Part shown: positions 27,901-36,349 of the stretch, in pieces
How the letters are laid out: each line of letters starts with the position of its first letter
Position numbering within the stretch: position 1 is the first letter of the stretch
NCBI RefSeq assembly: GCF_018324685.1
Contig: NZ_AP023354.1
Location: 6,158,426-6,222,425 of the forward strand
Origin: Actinocatenispora sera
GTDB taxonomy: Bacteria > Actinomycetota > Actinomycetes > Mycobacteriales > Micromonosporaceae
Length of the DNA stretch: 64,000 bases
Reading direction: 5' to 3'
Made by a program: the position numbers and the translations under genes
Notes under the pieces: generated by a model
The model's input: only the letters and a program-made list of their open reading frames with translations
Databases searched by the model: none
What the model was told of the DNA's origin: nothing

Positions 27901-28314
27901 GCGCCACAGGGCGACCGCCTCGTCCAGCAGCGTGCGTGCCGCGATCGGCTGGTCGGCGGCGCGGGCCCGGGCGTCGCGGACCAACCGCTCGAACCGCCAC
28001 GCATCCACCGCCTCCACCGGTAGCCGCAGCGCGTACCCGGGGGCCGCGCTGACCAGCAGCCGGGCCGGCGTGCGCGGCGCTCGACCCGGCTCGAGCAGCT
28101 TCCGCAGGTTCGACACGTAGCTCTGCAGCGACGCGACGGCCCTGGCCGGTGGCTCCCCGGACCACAGGTCCTCGATCATCCGGTCGACCGGAAGCACCTC
28201 GCCGCGCGCCGCCACCAGCAGGGCGAGCACGGCACGCTGCCGTTGGCCGCCCAGCGGAACCGGCCGGCCGTCCACCTCGGCCGTGCACGGTCCGAGCACC
28301 CCAAGCGAGATCAT
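24943..28314 (-). CDS. BTAD/SARP-type regulator with AAA ATPase domain
   Basis: Large transcriptional regulator of 1,123 residues. It starts with an OmpR-like winged-helix domain (about 1-95; LGGQRQRAVLALLV), then a bacterial transcriptional activation domain (about 100-250), an AAA ATPase with Walker A GEPGVGKS (about 315) and Walker B VLLDDLHWADD, and a long C-terminal TPR-like helical region. The architecture is that of large AfsR/SARP-related regulators. The ATG at 28314 gives the family-typical start MISLGVLGP; a GTG seven codons upstream is possible. It diverges from the hemerythrin-like gene across about 110 bp, so it may control those genes. Confidence 0.9.
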   Translation of the reverse strand: MISLGVLGPCTAEVDGRPVPLGGQRQRAVLALLVAARGEVLPVDRMIEDLWSGEPPARAVASLQSYVSNLRKLLEPGRAPRTPARLLVSAAPGYALRLPVEAVDAWRFERLVRDARARAADQPIAARTLLDEAVALWRGPAFAEFVDEAWTRTSVQGLGDLRHTARELRVSCALRAGDPAAAIAEAEVLTAEAPLREEGWRLLALALWGGGRQADALDTVRRARSMLAEELGLDPGPALAEVESAILTQRVELVRATTPAEPVAPPPGEPRPADQAVFVGRDAELTELTRAADAAGRGSGRVALVTGEPGVGKSELLAQLTRALAQAGWLVVAGRCVADEAAPPAWPWGEALTQLARVEPVPAAASAALAPLLAADPDASPPGTPETVGEPYDRPPRAHRRSPDGLSGRFRLHRAVVDWLAAAARRRPIAVLLDDLHWADDETVRLLTVAAAGLADARILLVGALRPQDADGRLTEALAELARRSPRRVMLAGLPEPAVATIVEAGCRFPVTPATVAALTERTGGNPFYVKESVRLLNSEGALVAVSEVPEGVRDVLRRRLARLPEAAVSVLRLAAVAGREAEVEVLVEAADTDEAGVLDALEAGLIAGMLDEPAPGRVRFVHSLVRDTMLADLSGLRARHMHARLAAAIERVTPGDLPALAHHYAGAAASATAAKAVDYCVRAAEQAERGYAYDTACTLLTSALANLERLPDSDRRADERSALYGRLLRAQLRAGAVGAARATRRRATEHAEAAGREDLVVAAFTAWTEPTPWQTRPYATSDEPVIALLTRLLHRPGPDLSPAVRSRLLDAYAVERADNGNPDARAAAERAVALAEECGDDGLRAQTLATLSRELDADLEWPRKAALGAELVRLGETRDLPSYQCFGRIVQARAAAAADDPETALRLVGENLELARMYRLPELIDVSEIALAMFASVRGDVDDATRRYAAAGERMVRQGSPHGAIYQHVAEALMRLDQGRVAELAAAVERLHAGSGLLGDLHAFALASSGRIEEARHVPGRGDPIRRDCFFTLFATFRALAAIALDDRVAGAAMYGMLLPYRATPLGGVSSLSLATRPVSQTLGELARFLGDDQAAVAHLAAAAATARRWQAPHRAAALPAS

Positions 28315-28427
28315 CTCGCCGGCCAGCGTAACCACAGGCCACGGGAACTGCGCAGGTCACAGCGGTGGCTCGGGTCACGATGCGCGTTCCAAGTCGTCTC
28401 CAAGTGCCCCCCGGCACGCTCCCGGTC

Positions 28428-29069
28428 ATGACCACCGCACTCCGGGCGAGCCGGCACGAGACGGTACTGGCCCACCGGGCCTTTCGCCGCGCCTCCGCGC
28501 TGCTGGCCGCCCGGATCGCGGCGGTCGAGCCCGGGCAGCCGCGTCGCGCCGCGGCGCTCGCCGGCCGCCTCCGCGCGTACCAGCGTGCCCTGCGCGGCCA
28601 TCAGGGCTGCCAGGACCGGCTGCTGTGGCCGGTGTTGCTGGCCCGCTGCGACCTCGGCGCCGACCTGGTACTGCGGATGCGGGCGCAGCACGAGCGGCTG
28701 GCCGGCACGCTGACCGCGATCGACGTGGCGCTGCCCGGCTGGGTGGCGACCACCGCCGAGGACGACCGCGATCGCCTCGTCGCCGCGCTCGTCGAGCATC
28801 ACGCGGTCCTGGCCGAGCACGTCGACGAGGAGGACCGGGACCTGCTGCCGCTGGCCGCCGATCACCTGGCAGCGCACGAATGGCAGGCGCTGCGCGCCCA
28901 GCTGCTCGCCCGGCTCCGCCGGCCCAGGCTGTTCACCTACCTGGGCATCGTGCTGACCCACGCCGATCGTGCCGAACGCCGGCTGGTCCTTGCCACGCTG
29001 CCGCGCCGGGATCGGCTCGGCTGGTACCTCGTCGGGAAGCCCTGGCGGCCCCGGTGGATCCGCCCGTGA
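28428..29069 (+). CDS. Hemerythrin-like domain protein
   Basis: All-helical protein of 213 residues with the His/acidic pattern of HHE hemerythrin-like domains: His10 and His17 (RHETVLAHRAF), His in RGHQGCQDRLLWPVL, His in RAQHERL and HHAVLAEHVDEEDRDLLPL. Such proteins bind a di-iron centre and in actinobacteria have been linked to oxygen, nitric oxide or sigma-factor control; the role here is not clear. A short C-terminal domain (about 165-213) ends in a basic WYLVGKPWRPRW tail. ATG at 28428; no strong ribosome site is visible, so the start is moderately certain. Confidence 0.8.
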   Translation: MTTALRASRHETVLAHRAFRRASALLAARIAAVEPGQPRRAAALAGRLRAYQRALRGHQGCQDRLLWPVLLARCDLGADLVLRMRAQHERLAGTLTAIDVALPGWVATTAEDDRDRLVAALVEHHAVLAEHVDEEDRDLLPLAADHLAAHEWQALRAQLLARLRRPRLFTYLGIVLTHADRAERRLVLATLPRRDRLGWYLVGKPWRPRWIRP

Positions 29070-29169
29070 CCCGTTCCTGCCACCAGACCGGAGATCACGT
29101 CCTGAGCACCGGCGGCCGGTCACGCACCGCCCGACCACTCCACCCACGTCATCGAAGGAGAACCAGCCA

Positions 29170-29694
29170 ATGTCTCTTCATGTACCACATTTCGACGAGT
29201 CCGTGATCGTCCGTTCCGCGACGGCGGAGGTGATCGGCCACGCTCCGAGCACCGTACGGCTGCTTGCCGACAGCGTTTCCACCGGCGGCGCGCTGTCGGC
29301 TCAGCGGGTCACGCTCACCGACGGCGCAAACGGAGCCACCCCGCATCGGCACACCTGGTCGGCCGAGCTGTTCTACGTCCTCGACGGCGCCGCACAACTG
29401 CTGTCCGGCGACCGGATCGTCACCGCCGAACGGGGCGATCTGGTGGTGGTACCGCCCGGCGCGGCGCACGCGTTCGCCGCCGCGCCGGGCCGCAACGCCG
29501 ACCTGTTGATCGTCGTCACGCCGGGCATCGAACGGTTCGAGTACTTCCGGCACCTGGCGCGGGTGGGCCGCGGTGAGCTGCCCCCGGAGAGCCTGCTGGA
29601 GGTCCAGGAGCGCTACGACAACCACTTCCTCCACCACGCCGCCTGGGACCAGGAACGGCACCGGCACCAGGAACGGCACCGGCACCAGGGCTGA
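29170..29694 (+). CDS. Cupin-domain protein
   Basis: Protein of 174 residues with a single cupin barrel. Metal-binding motif one is PHRHTWSAELFYVLDG, with two His and one Glu; motif two is PGAAHAF, with one His. Substrate unknown; similar small cupins act as quercetinase-like dioxygenases or isomerases. The C-terminus carries a direct duplication of six residues (ERHRHQ twice, ending G) encoded by an 18-bp tandem repeat at about 29652-29690. ATG at 29170 after AAGGAGAACCAGCCA. Confidence 0.85.
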   Translation: MSLHVPHFDESVIVRSATAEVIGHAPSTVRLLADSVSTGGALSAQRVTLTDGANGATPHRHTWSAELFYVLDGAAQLLSGDRIVTAERGDLVVVPPGAAHAFAAAPGRNADLLIVVTPGIERFEYFRHLARVGRGELPPESLLEVQERYDNHFLHHAAWDQERHRHQERHRHQG

Positions 29695-29751
29695 CCGGCA
29701 CCCCATGACGACGCCGGGCAGCCCGCGCTGCCGGCAGCAAGGAGACCCGAG

Positions 29752-30219
29752 ATGAGCGCCAGACGAGTGTCGATGCGGGCGTCGTACTACGCTGCGCACA
29801 CCTACATGATCCTCGGAGTGACCGCCGGCCTGTTCTACCGCGAGTTCACCAAGGCCCACCACTTCACCGGCGACACCCAGCTCGCCGTCACCCACACACA
29901 CCTGCTGACGCTGGGAATGCTGGGCTTCCTGATCGTCCTGGCACTCGACAAGCAGTTCCGGTTGTCGGGCACGACGTTGTACACCTGCTTCTTCTGGCTC
30001 TACAACGCCGGCATCGCCGTGAGCGTCACCATGATGGGCGTACACGGCTGCCTGACCGTACTGGGCGACCCCGTTCCGGACGCCGTGCCCATCGTCGCCG
30101 GGATCGGTCACATCGTGCTCACCGTCGGGCTCATCCTGCTGTTCGTGCACCTGGGCAAGCGCCTGAAAGCTCCGCTGTCCGAGCGCCCGGCGACGGAGCG
30201 CTCGACCGCCGGGACGTGA
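29752..30219 (+). CDS. DUF2871 membrane protein
   Basis: Small integral membrane protein of 155 residues with four predicted helices (about 15-32, 44-65, 72-98, 108-132). Conserved histidines lie in the first half (AAHTYM, HHFTGDTQLAVTHTHLLTLGMLGF), the hallmark of DUF2871, which resembles small heme-copper-oxidase-type or NO-reductase-like membrane domains; function not established. ATG at 29752 follows AAGGAGACCCGAG. It follows the cupin by 57 bp and may be co-transcribed with the hemerythrin and cupin genes. Confidence 0.8.
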   Translation: MSARRVSMRASYYAAHTYMILGVTAGLFYREFTKAHHFTGDTQLAVTHTHLLTLGMLGFLIVLALDKQFRLSGTTLYTCFFWLYNAGIAVSVTMMGVHGCLTVLGDPVPDAVPIVAGIGHIVLTVGLILLFVHLGKRLKAPLSERPATERSTAGT

Positions 30220-30313
30220 TCACGGACACGGATGGTGATCACCCGGGCCGGCCGAACGCCAGGCAACCGGGAACCGCGGGGAGGCCGCCGAGGCTTTCCA
30301 CTACGATCTGTTG

Positions 30314-32050
30314 GTGCCCGATACTGAAACGACGCCGACTTTCGATGACCTTGAGCTGGACGGAAGGATCATCAAGGCACTTCGGGACGTCGGCTACGAG
30401 ACCCCCTCGAACATCCAGGCAGAGACGATCCCCCTGCTGCTCGCCGGCAGGCACGTCGTCGGCCTGGCCCAGACGGGCACCGGAAAGACGGCGGCGTTCG
30501 CGCTGCCGATCCTGTCCCGGATCGACCTGGCCCAGAAGGCGCCCCAGGTGCTGGTCCTGGCGCCGACCCGGGAGCTCGCGCTGCAGGTGTCCGAGGCGTT
30601 CGAGCGCTACGCCGCGCACATCAAGGGGCTGCACGTGCTGCCCGTCTACGGCGGTCAGGGGTACGGGGTCCAGCTGTCGGCGTTGCGCCGCGGGGTCCAT
30701 GTGATCGTCGGCACTCCCGGGCGGGTGATGGACCACCTGGAGAAGGGCACCCTGGACCTCAGCGAGCTGCGCTTCGTGGTGCTCGACGAGGCCGACGAGA
30801 TGCTCAACATGGGCTTCGCCGAGGACGTCGAGCAGATCCTCGCCGACACCCCCGACGACAAGCAGCTCGCGCTGTTCTCGGCCACCATGCCGGCCCCGAT
30901 CCGCCGGATGGTCTCCAAGCACGCCCCGGACGCGGTCGAGGTGACGGTCAAGGGCAAGACCACGACGGCGGCCAACGTCCGGCAGCGGTACCTGAAGGTC
31001 GCGCACGCGCAGAAGCTGGAGGCGCTGACCCGCATCCTCGAGGTGGAGAACTTCGACGGCCTGATCCTCTTCGCCCGGACCAAGCAGGCCACCGAGGAGC
31101 TGGCCGAGCGGCTGCGGGCCCGGGGCTTCTCCGCCGCGGCCATCAACGGCGACATCGCCCAGGCGCAGCGCGAGCGCACCATCAACCAGTTGCGCTCCGG
31201 CAAGCTGGACATCCTGGTGGCCACCGACGTCGCCGCGCGCGGCCTGGACGTGGAGCGCATCAGCCACGTCATCAACTACGACCTGCCCACCGACCCCGAG
31301 CCGTACGTGCACCGCATCGGCCGGACCGGCCGGGCCGGCCGCAGCGGCGACGCGATCTCGTTCGTCACCCCGCGGGAGAGCCACCTGCGGCGCGCGATCG
31401 AGCGCTCGGTCGGGGTCAAGCTCGACGAGATGCGGCTGCCCACCGTCGAGGACGTGAACGCGCAGCGGATCGAGAAGTTCACCGCCGCGATCTCCAACGC
31501 GATCCAGGACGCGCAGTTCGCCAACTTCCGCGATCTGGTGCAGGACTACGAGCAGAGCCATGACGTTCCCGCGCTGGACATCGCGGCCGCGCTGGCCGTG
31601 CTGGCGCAGGACGGCAAGCCGCTGCTGCTGGAGGAGGTGCCCGAGCCGCCGCAGCCCGAGCGGCACCGGCCCCGCGAGCACCAGCGGATGGCCACCTACC
31701 GGATCGCGGTGGGCAAGCGGCACCACGTCGAGCCGCGGATGATCGTCGGCGCGCTCGCGAACGAGGGTGGGCTGGCCCGCTCGGACTTCGGCCGCATCGA
31801 CATCCGGCCCACCCACAGCCTGGTGGAGCTGCCCGCCGACCTGCCCGCGGCGACCTTCGAGCGGCTCGCCGACACCAGGATCTCCGGCATGCTGATCGAT
31901 CTGCGTCCGGACCGCGGATCCGGGTACGGTGGGGCCCGGCGCCGCCCGACCGGCAGCAAGCCGACCGGTGGCAGGCCGGCGAGCCCCCGGGCCGAGTTCG
32001 ACGCCGACGGGCGGCCCCGGAAACCGCGGCACAAGAAGCGCGACCACTGA
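30314..32050 (+). CDS. deaD: DEAD-box ATP-dependent RNA helicase (DeaD/CsdA-type)
   Basis: RNA helicase of about 578 residues. Motifs in order: F-Q region (TFDDLELD...TPSNIQAETIP), Walker A AQTGTGKT (about 52-59), PTRELA, GTPGR, DEAD (about 158), SATMP, TDVAARGLD and HRIGRTGR. A DbpA-type RNA-binding domain (about 455-530) and a basic tail follow, as in the DeaD/CsdA group that unwinds structured RNA in ribosome assembly and cold adaptation. The start is GTG 30314 (a TTG precedes it in frame); no clear ribosome site is present and a TACGAT -10-like box lies six to seven bases upstream, so the mRNA may be leaderless. Confidence 0.92.
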   Translation: MPDTETTPTFDDLELDGRIIKALRDVGYETPSNIQAETIPLLLAGRHVVGLAQTGTGKTAAFALPILSRIDLAQKAPQVLVLAPTRELALQVSEAFERYAAHIKGLHVLPVYGGQGYGVQLSALRRGVHVIVGTPGRVMDHLEKGTLDLSELRFVVLDEADEMLNMGFAEDVEQILADTPDDKQLALFSATMPAPIRRMVSKHAPDAVEVTVKGKTTTAANVRQRYLKVAHAQKLEALTRILEVENFDGLILFARTKQATEELAERLRARGFSAAAINGDIAQAQRERTINQLRSGKLDILVATDVAARGLDVERISHVINYDLPTDPEPYVHRIGRTGRAGRSGDAISFVTPRESHLRRAIERSVGVKLDEMRLPTVEDVNAQRIEKFTAAISNAIQDAQFANFRDLVQDYEQSHDVPALDIAAALAVLAQDGKPLLLEEVPEPPQPERHRPREHQRMATYRIAVGKRHHVEPRMIVGALANEGGLARSDFGRIDIRPTHSLVELPADLPAATFERLADTRISGMLIDLRPDRGSGYGGARRRPTGSKPTGGRPASPRAEFDADGRPRKPRHKKRDH

Positions 32051-32070
32051 CCCACGCCGTCGACCAGACC

Positions 32071-32403
32071 CTAGTAGTAGATGCTGCTGACCCCGGGCGG
32101 GGCGGTGCTGACGTCGACGGAGTTCGCGCGTACCCGCAGGGCGCACAGCAGCACCGGTTGACCGGCGTCGTTGAGCTGCCAACCGGTCAGCAGCCACCAG
32201 CGGCGCCGTTCCACCGGTACCCCGGCGAGGCGATCGTCGTCGGCGGGCTCGACCGGGCGGCTCAACTGCAGCCGTACGGTTCGCGCAAGCTGGCCGGGGC
32301 ACATCTGCGGTTCGACCGTGACGATGTCCCCGGGCTGCGGTAAGCGACCGCCGGACGCCTGCTCGGTCGGGCGGCCGGCGTCGCGTCGCGGATTCGGCCT
32401 CAC
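32071..32403 (-). CDS. Hypothetical protein, family not recognised
   Basis: A 110-residue protein with G/C-biased third positions and a plausible small-domain sequence (GDIVTVEPQMCPGQ, then WWLLTGWQLNDAG and LCALRVRANSVDVS). No signal peptide or membrane segment. The start is uncertain: GTG 32403 gives a reasonable protein but lacks a clear ribosome site. It is convergent with the helicase gene, 20 bp apart. No function assigned. Confidence 0.5.
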   Translation of the reverse strand: MRPNPRRDAGRPTEQASGGRLPQPGDIVTVEPQMCPGQLARTVRLQLSRPVEPADDDRLAGVPVERRRWWLLTGWQLNDAGQPVLLCALRVRANSVDVSTAPPGVSSIYY

Positions 32404-32563
32404 CTGCTGGGAGTACCCGAATTCCCGCAGGTCATGCCCACGATGCGCGGCTGACCGGCGCCCGCGAGGGGCACGATGACGCGGGGTCCGACGGCTCCGC
32501 TGTCCGCCGGTGCGCGTTCCGGGCGACTTGTGACCTCGTTTCGTGCGATAGGACCGGCAACAG

Positions 32564-32890
32564 TTGGGTACGAGACGCCCAGCCGCGGAGTCGAAACCAC
32601 CGTGCTTCGTGGTGAGTCGGGACGGTGCCGCACGGCCGGCGGGCCGCCCCGGCGGCGCCGCGGCCAGGCAACGGTTGGTCGAGCTCGCCTGCGAGTGGAT
32701 GCCCGGCTGCGACTGGGCCGCGACCAGCCGGCAGATCGGTTCGGCGATCGGCATCCTGATGTCGGCGTACACGATCACCAACGAGCAGGCGTTCCGGCTG
32801 CTGCGCGCCACCAGCCAGAACCTCAACCGCAAGCTGCGCGACGTGGCCCGCGACGTCACCGACCCCGGCGAGCTGCCCGCGCAGGGCTGA
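32564..32890 (+). CDS. ANTAR-domain protein
   Basis: Short protein of up to 108 residues whose second half (SRQIGSAIGILMSAYTITNEQAFRLLRATSQNLNRKLRDVA, quoted in pieces: SRQIGSAIGILMSAYTITN and EQAFRLLRATSQNLNRKL) is an ANTAR domain, a three-helix RNA-binding module that controls transcription antitermination. No GAF or receiver sensor domain precedes it; the first 35 residues are low-complexity. The start is unclear (TTG 32564, or GTG 32609/32612), so it may be an ANTAR-only protein or the remnant of a GAF-ANTAR gene. It ends three bases before the convergent antiporter gene. Confidence 0.6.
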   Translation: MGTRRPAAESKPPCFVVSRDGAARPAGRPGGAAARQRLVELACEWMPGCDWAATSRQIGSAIGILMSAYTITNEQAFRLLRATSQNLNRKLRDVARDVTDPGELPAQG

Positions 32891-32893
32891 GCC

Positions 32894-34690
32894 TCACCAC
32901 GCCACCAGCGCGGCGAGCGCCGCGGTGCCGAGAAACAGCCAGGCGACGTAGTCGCCGACATGGCCGGAGTGCAGCCGGTGCAGCCCGACCAGTACCGGAC
33001 CCAGCGGATGCAGCATGCGGCGCAGCCGTGCCGGCAGCCGCGCCAGTGCGAGCAGTGCCACCCCCACCGCCAGTACCGCCGAGAGCAGGCCGAGCAGCAC
33101 GCCGGACACCGACCAGTACGCGTCGGGCACCTCGGCGAGCGGCCACAGCGCGCCGTGCAGCACCTCGTCGCGGTAGCCGAGCGTGTCGACCGTGGCGGCG
33201 GCGGCGCGACCGCAGGCGCGGGCGAGACCGGGCACCGTTCCCACGACAAGCCCGCCGCCGAGCAGCAGGCAGGTGGCCACGAGCATGGTGACCGGGGTGC
33301 CGCGCACCGGGCCGGTGGTCTCCGACTCCTCGCTGCGCCCGGTGGTCTCCTCGTCGCCGCCGCCGGGTGGCCGGCCGAGGCCGGCGAAGATGCGCAGCCC
33401 GCTGCGCAGCACCGCGCCACCGGTCAACGCCGACACCGCGACGAACAGCCAGACCAGCCACGGATGCCCGGCACCGGCGGCCTCCTCGGTGAGCGCCTTG
33501 CCCAGTCCCGGCCCGAACGGCGGTACCCCGGCCAGCGCGAGCCCCGCCAGCAGGTACAGCCAGCCGACCGGGCTGCGCAGCCCGGCCCGGCCGTGCAGGT
33601 ACGCCTCGTCCACGCTGCGGTACCGGTTGAGCAGGATGCCGGCGAGCAGGAACAGCGCCGCCTTCACGCCCGAGTGGCCGAGCACGTAGACGGCGGTACC
33701 GGCGAGGCCGTCGGCGTCGAGGGTGGCGACGCCGACCAGGAACAGCCCCAGGTGCGCGACGGTGGAGTAGGCGAGCAGCCGCTTGAGGTGGCGCTGGCTG
33801 ACGCACATCACCGCACCGAGCAGCGCGGTCAACACGCCGAAGACCAGCAGCGCGCGGCCGATCGTGGCGGCCGGCAGCGCCGTGGCGAACACCACCCAGT
33901 AGATGCGCGTCACCGCGTACACCCCGAGTTCGACCATCACGCCGGAGAACAGCACGCACACCGGGGTCGGCGCCACCGCGTGCGCGTCGGCGAGCCAGAA
34001 GTGCATCGGAACCACCGCGGCCTTGACCAGGAATCCGCAGCACGCCAGGCAGAACGCGGCGACCAGTACCGGATCTGGCCTGGCTGCGCCGATCGCGGCG
34101 CCGAGCTGGGCGAGCCCGAGCTGCCCGTACCGGGCGTACAGCACGCCGATGCCCATCAGGGTCAGGTAGGCGCCCAGCGAGTTGACCACCCCGAAGGTCA
34201 GCCCGCCCTGTACCGACTCCGGTTCCTCGATGCGCATCCCGGTCAGCGCGTAGGCGACCGCGCCCATCAGTTCGAAGAACACGAACAGCGTGAACAGGTC
34301 GCCGGCGCAGGCGAACGCGACCATCGCGGCCAGGAACAGCAGCATCAGCACGTGGTAGTGCTCGCCGGCGTCGGACAGGTAGCGCCAGCCGTACAGCAGG
34401 GCGCAGCCGGTGAGCACCGCGGCCAGGCAGGCGACGCCGGCGCCGAGCGGGTCGACCACCAGCACGATGCCCACGCTGTACCCACGGTGCGGGGTGAAGC
34501 CGCCCATCCACTCGACGATCCGCCCGCCGCCCGCCGCCGCGGCGAGCAGCCCGGTGCACGCGGCGACGGTCGCGGCCGTCGCCACGCAGATCAGGTCGGT
34601 GACGATCCGGGGCAGCCAGCGGCGAAACGCGAGCACCACGCAGCCGACCAGCACCGGCAGCACGAACGACAGCGGTACCAGCGCGCGCAT
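32894..34690 (-). CDS. mrpD: MrpD/MbhH-like antiporter subunit (NuoN/NuoL family)
   Basis: Integral membrane protein of 598 residues with about fourteen helices, related to proton-pumping complex I subunits. Conserved charged residues are visible: Glu in FVFFELMGAVAYAL and Lys in FLVKAAVVPMHFWLADAHAVAPTPV. It is the only NuoL/M/N-type subunit in the operon; no N-terminal MrpA homologue is present. A polar loop (about 435-465) is rich in Glu and Thr. It ends a seven-gene operon (36600 to 32894 direction) and starts one base after the mrpC stop. Confidence 0.88.
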   Translation of the reverse strand: MRALVPLSFVLPVLVGCVVLAFRRWLPRIVTDLICVATAATVAACTGLLAAAAGGGRIVEWMGGFTPHRGYSVGIVLVVDPLGAGVACLAAVLTGCALLYGWRYLSDAGEHYHVLMLLFLAAMVAFACAGDLFTLFVFFELMGAVAYALTGMRIEEPESVQGGLTFGVVNSLGAYLTLMGIGVLYARYGQLGLAQLGAAIGAARPDPVLVAAFCLACCGFLVKAAVVPMHFWLADAHAVAPTPVCVLFSGVMVELGVYAVTRIYWVVFATALPAATIGRALLVFGVLTALLGAVMCVSQRHLKRLLAYSTVAHLGLFLVGVATLDADGLAGTAVYVLGHSGVKAALFLLAGILLNRYRSVDEAYLHGRAGLRSPVGWLYLLAGLALAGVPPFGPGLGKALTEEAAGAGHPWLVWLFVAVSALTGGAVLRSGLRIFAGLGRPPGGGDEETTGRSEESETTGPVRGTPVTMLVATCLLLGGGLVVGTVPGLARACGRAAAATVDTLGYRDEVLHGALWPLAEVPDAYWSVSGVLLGLLSAVLAVGVALLALARLPARLRRMLHPLGPVLVGLHRLHSGHVGDYVAWLFLGTAALAALVAW

Positions 34691-34691
34691 C

Positions 34692-35039
34692 TCAGCCCTT
34701 CAGCGCGCGCAGCTCGTCGGGATCGACCGTGCCGTGCCGCTTCTGGATCTGTACCGCGAGGGCCAGCAGCAGCGCCGTCACGGTCGCCGACACCACGATG
34801 TCGGTCAGCGTCATCGCCTGTACCACCGGATCGACCACGGCGCGGTGCGTCTCGGTGCGGGTGCTGAACACCGGCGCCACCGCGGTCCACTGGAAACCGA
34901 CCGCGAGCAGGAAGACGTACGTGCCGGCCTGCGCCACCGACAGCGACACGACGGTGTGCACCAGGTGATGGCTGCGCACGATCCCGGCCGCGCCGACCAG
35001 CACCAGCCAGCCGCCCACCGCGTACGCGAAGACCTGCAT
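34692..35039 (-). CDS. mrpC: MrpC/NuoK-like antiporter subunit
   Basis: Membrane protein of 115 residues with three helices (about 3-20, 27-47, 78-98), homologous to NuoK/MnhC. The signature VVSLSVAQAGTYVFLLAVGF and the conserved TLTDIVVSATVTALLLAL segment are visible. The ATG at 35039 overlaps the stop of the upstream mrpB-like gene (ATGA), indicating coupled translation of a stoichiometric complex. Confidence 0.88.
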   Translation of the reverse strand: MQVFAYAVGGWLVLVGAAGIVRSHHLVHTVVSLSVAQAGTYVFLLAVGFQWTAVAPVFSTRTETHRAVVDPVVQAMTLTDIVVSATVTALLLALAVQIQKRHGTVDPDELRALKG

Positions 35040-35779
35040 CACTCCTCCCCCGAGTACCGCAGCGCCTGCTCCAGGAACTGCGCCAGCAGCACGACGACGC
35101 CGCCGCCGACCGCGACGCCGACGGCCAGGCTCAACACCGGTACCGTGCCGGCCGAGGCGAGCGACGCGAACCGCCCGTACGGCAGGACGTTGGCCAGGAA
35201 CGCGCCACCGGCCGCGAGCCCGGCGAGGCCGAGCGTGGCGAACGTCGCGACCCCGACCGACTCGGCGAACTGGTAGCCGGTCAGCGGCCGGATCCGCTGC
35301 AGCGCCGGATATCGCCCGCCGAGGAACAGCAGGTGCAGCCCGGTGGCGAGAACCACCCCGCCCTGGAAGCCGCCGCCCGGGCTCAGCTGCCCGTGCGCGA
35401 TCACGTCCAGCCCGACCAGCACCGTGACCGGCAGCATCACCGTGCACAGCAGGACCACCGAATCGGGTACGGCGCGGGCCTCCGGATCGGGCGCGGGCCG
35501 CTCGCCCTCCCGCCGGGACGGCCGCAGCAGCGCGGCGGCGCCCACCACCGAACCGAGCAGGATCAGTTCCTCGCCGAACGTGTCCAGCGCGCGCTGGTCG
35601 AAGTTGATCGAGGACACCACGTTCGCGGTGTGGTGCGCGAGCGCGGCGCGCACCGCGCGGTCCCGGTACGGGTGGGAGTCGCCGCCGAAGCCGGGCAGCC
35701 CGGCGAGCGCCAGCGCGAACAGCACCGCGAGCCCGGCGGCGCCGAGCCCGAACACCAGGTACCGCAGGCGCCGGTTCAT
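35039..35779 (-). CDS. mrpB: MrpB-like subunit fused to a C-terminal MrpA-type (MbhE) segment
   Basis: Membrane protein of about 246 residues combining two modules. The first 95 residues (one helix, then TANVVSSINFDQRALDTFGEE) match the MbhE/C-terminal MrpA segment; the rest (VVLLCTVMLPVTVLVGLDVIA, then GQLSPGGGFQGGVVLA) is an MnhB/MrpB domain with four helices. In hydrogenase-linked operons these are separate genes (mbhE, mbhF); here they are one. ATG at 35779 or GTG at 35785. It overlaps the downstream mrpC start by one base. Confidence 0.85.
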   Translation of the reverse strand: MNRRLRYLVFGLGAAGLAVLFALALAGLPGFGGDSHPYRDRAVRAALAHHTANVVSSINFDQRALDTFGEELILLGSVVGAAALLRPSRREGERPAPDPEARAVPDSVVLLCTVMLPVTVLVGLDVIAHGQLSPGGGFQGGVVLATGLHLLFLGGRYPALQRIRPLTGYQFAESVGVATFATLGLAGLAAGGAFLANVLPYGRFASLASAGTVPVLSLAVGVAVGGGVVVLLAQFLEQALRYSGEE

Positions 35780-35810
35780 CCGCACCGCCGGCAGGTGCCG
35801 GCAGCCGGGC

Positions 35811-36053
35811 TCATCGGCGGTCCCGGCGGATCGTACGGACCGCCAGCAGCACCATCAGCGGCATGACTGCGGCGCCGACGGCAACCTGGGACAGCGCCAC
35901 GTCCGGCGCCTGCAGTACCAGGAACAGCACCGCGAGTAGCACCCCGAACACCGACAGGGTCACCGCCTGCCGGATCGGGTCGTGCGTGACCACCACCGCG
36001 AGCCCGCCGATCGCGACCAGCGCCAAGGCGACAACCACCACCGCAGCGCTCAT
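35811..36053 (-). CDS. DUF4040 (MbhD-like) antiporter subunit
   Basis: Membrane protein of 80 residues with three helices, matching DUF4040, the MbhD module that corresponds to a C-terminal segment of MrpA. The conserved VTHDPIRQAVTLSVFGVLLAVLF and QAPDVALSQVAVGAAV sequences are visible (quoted in parts). ATG at 36053 overlaps the mrpG stop by four bases. A separate DUF4040 protein, rather than full MrpA, is the mark of the hydrogenase-type antiporter module. Confidence 0.85.
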   Translation of the reverse strand: MSAAVVVVALALVAIGGLAVVVTHDPIRQAVTLSVFGVLLAVLFLVLQAPDVALSQVAVGAAVMPLMVLLAVRTIRRDRR

Positions 36054-36349
36054 CGGCGTTCCTCCGCGAGCAGTTCGTCACGCCGCAGCCGGGACCGGGC
36101 GATCGCGGTGGTCAGGGCCGGCCCGGTGACCGCCTGCACCGCCACCGTCAACAGGATCAGCGCGCTGGACAGGTGGGTACCCGTCGCCACCGCCAACCCG
36201 ATGCCGACCAGCGGGATGCCCACCACGGAGGCGGGCGAGAGCAGGTGCAGCCGGTTCAGCGTGTCGCGAAACAGCAGTGCCGCCCACCCGGCACCCACGA
36301 CGAACAGCACGCCGATGCCGACCAGTACGCCGCCGATCCAGCCGGTCAC
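36050..36349 (-). CDS. mrpG: MrpG/MnhG-like antiporter subunit
   Basis: Membrane protein of 99 residues with three helices. The family motif GxLFRDTLNRLHLLSPASVVGIPL is visible in the middle (FRDTLNRLHLLSPAS). The GTG at 36349 overlaps the mrpF stop by four bases; its own stop overlaps the DUF4040 start. Confidence 0.85.
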   Translation of the reverse strand: MTGWIGGVLVGIGVLFVVGAGWAALLFRDTLNRLHLLSPASVVGIPLVGIGLAVATGTHLSSALILLTVAVQAVTGPALTTAIARSRLRRDELLAEERR

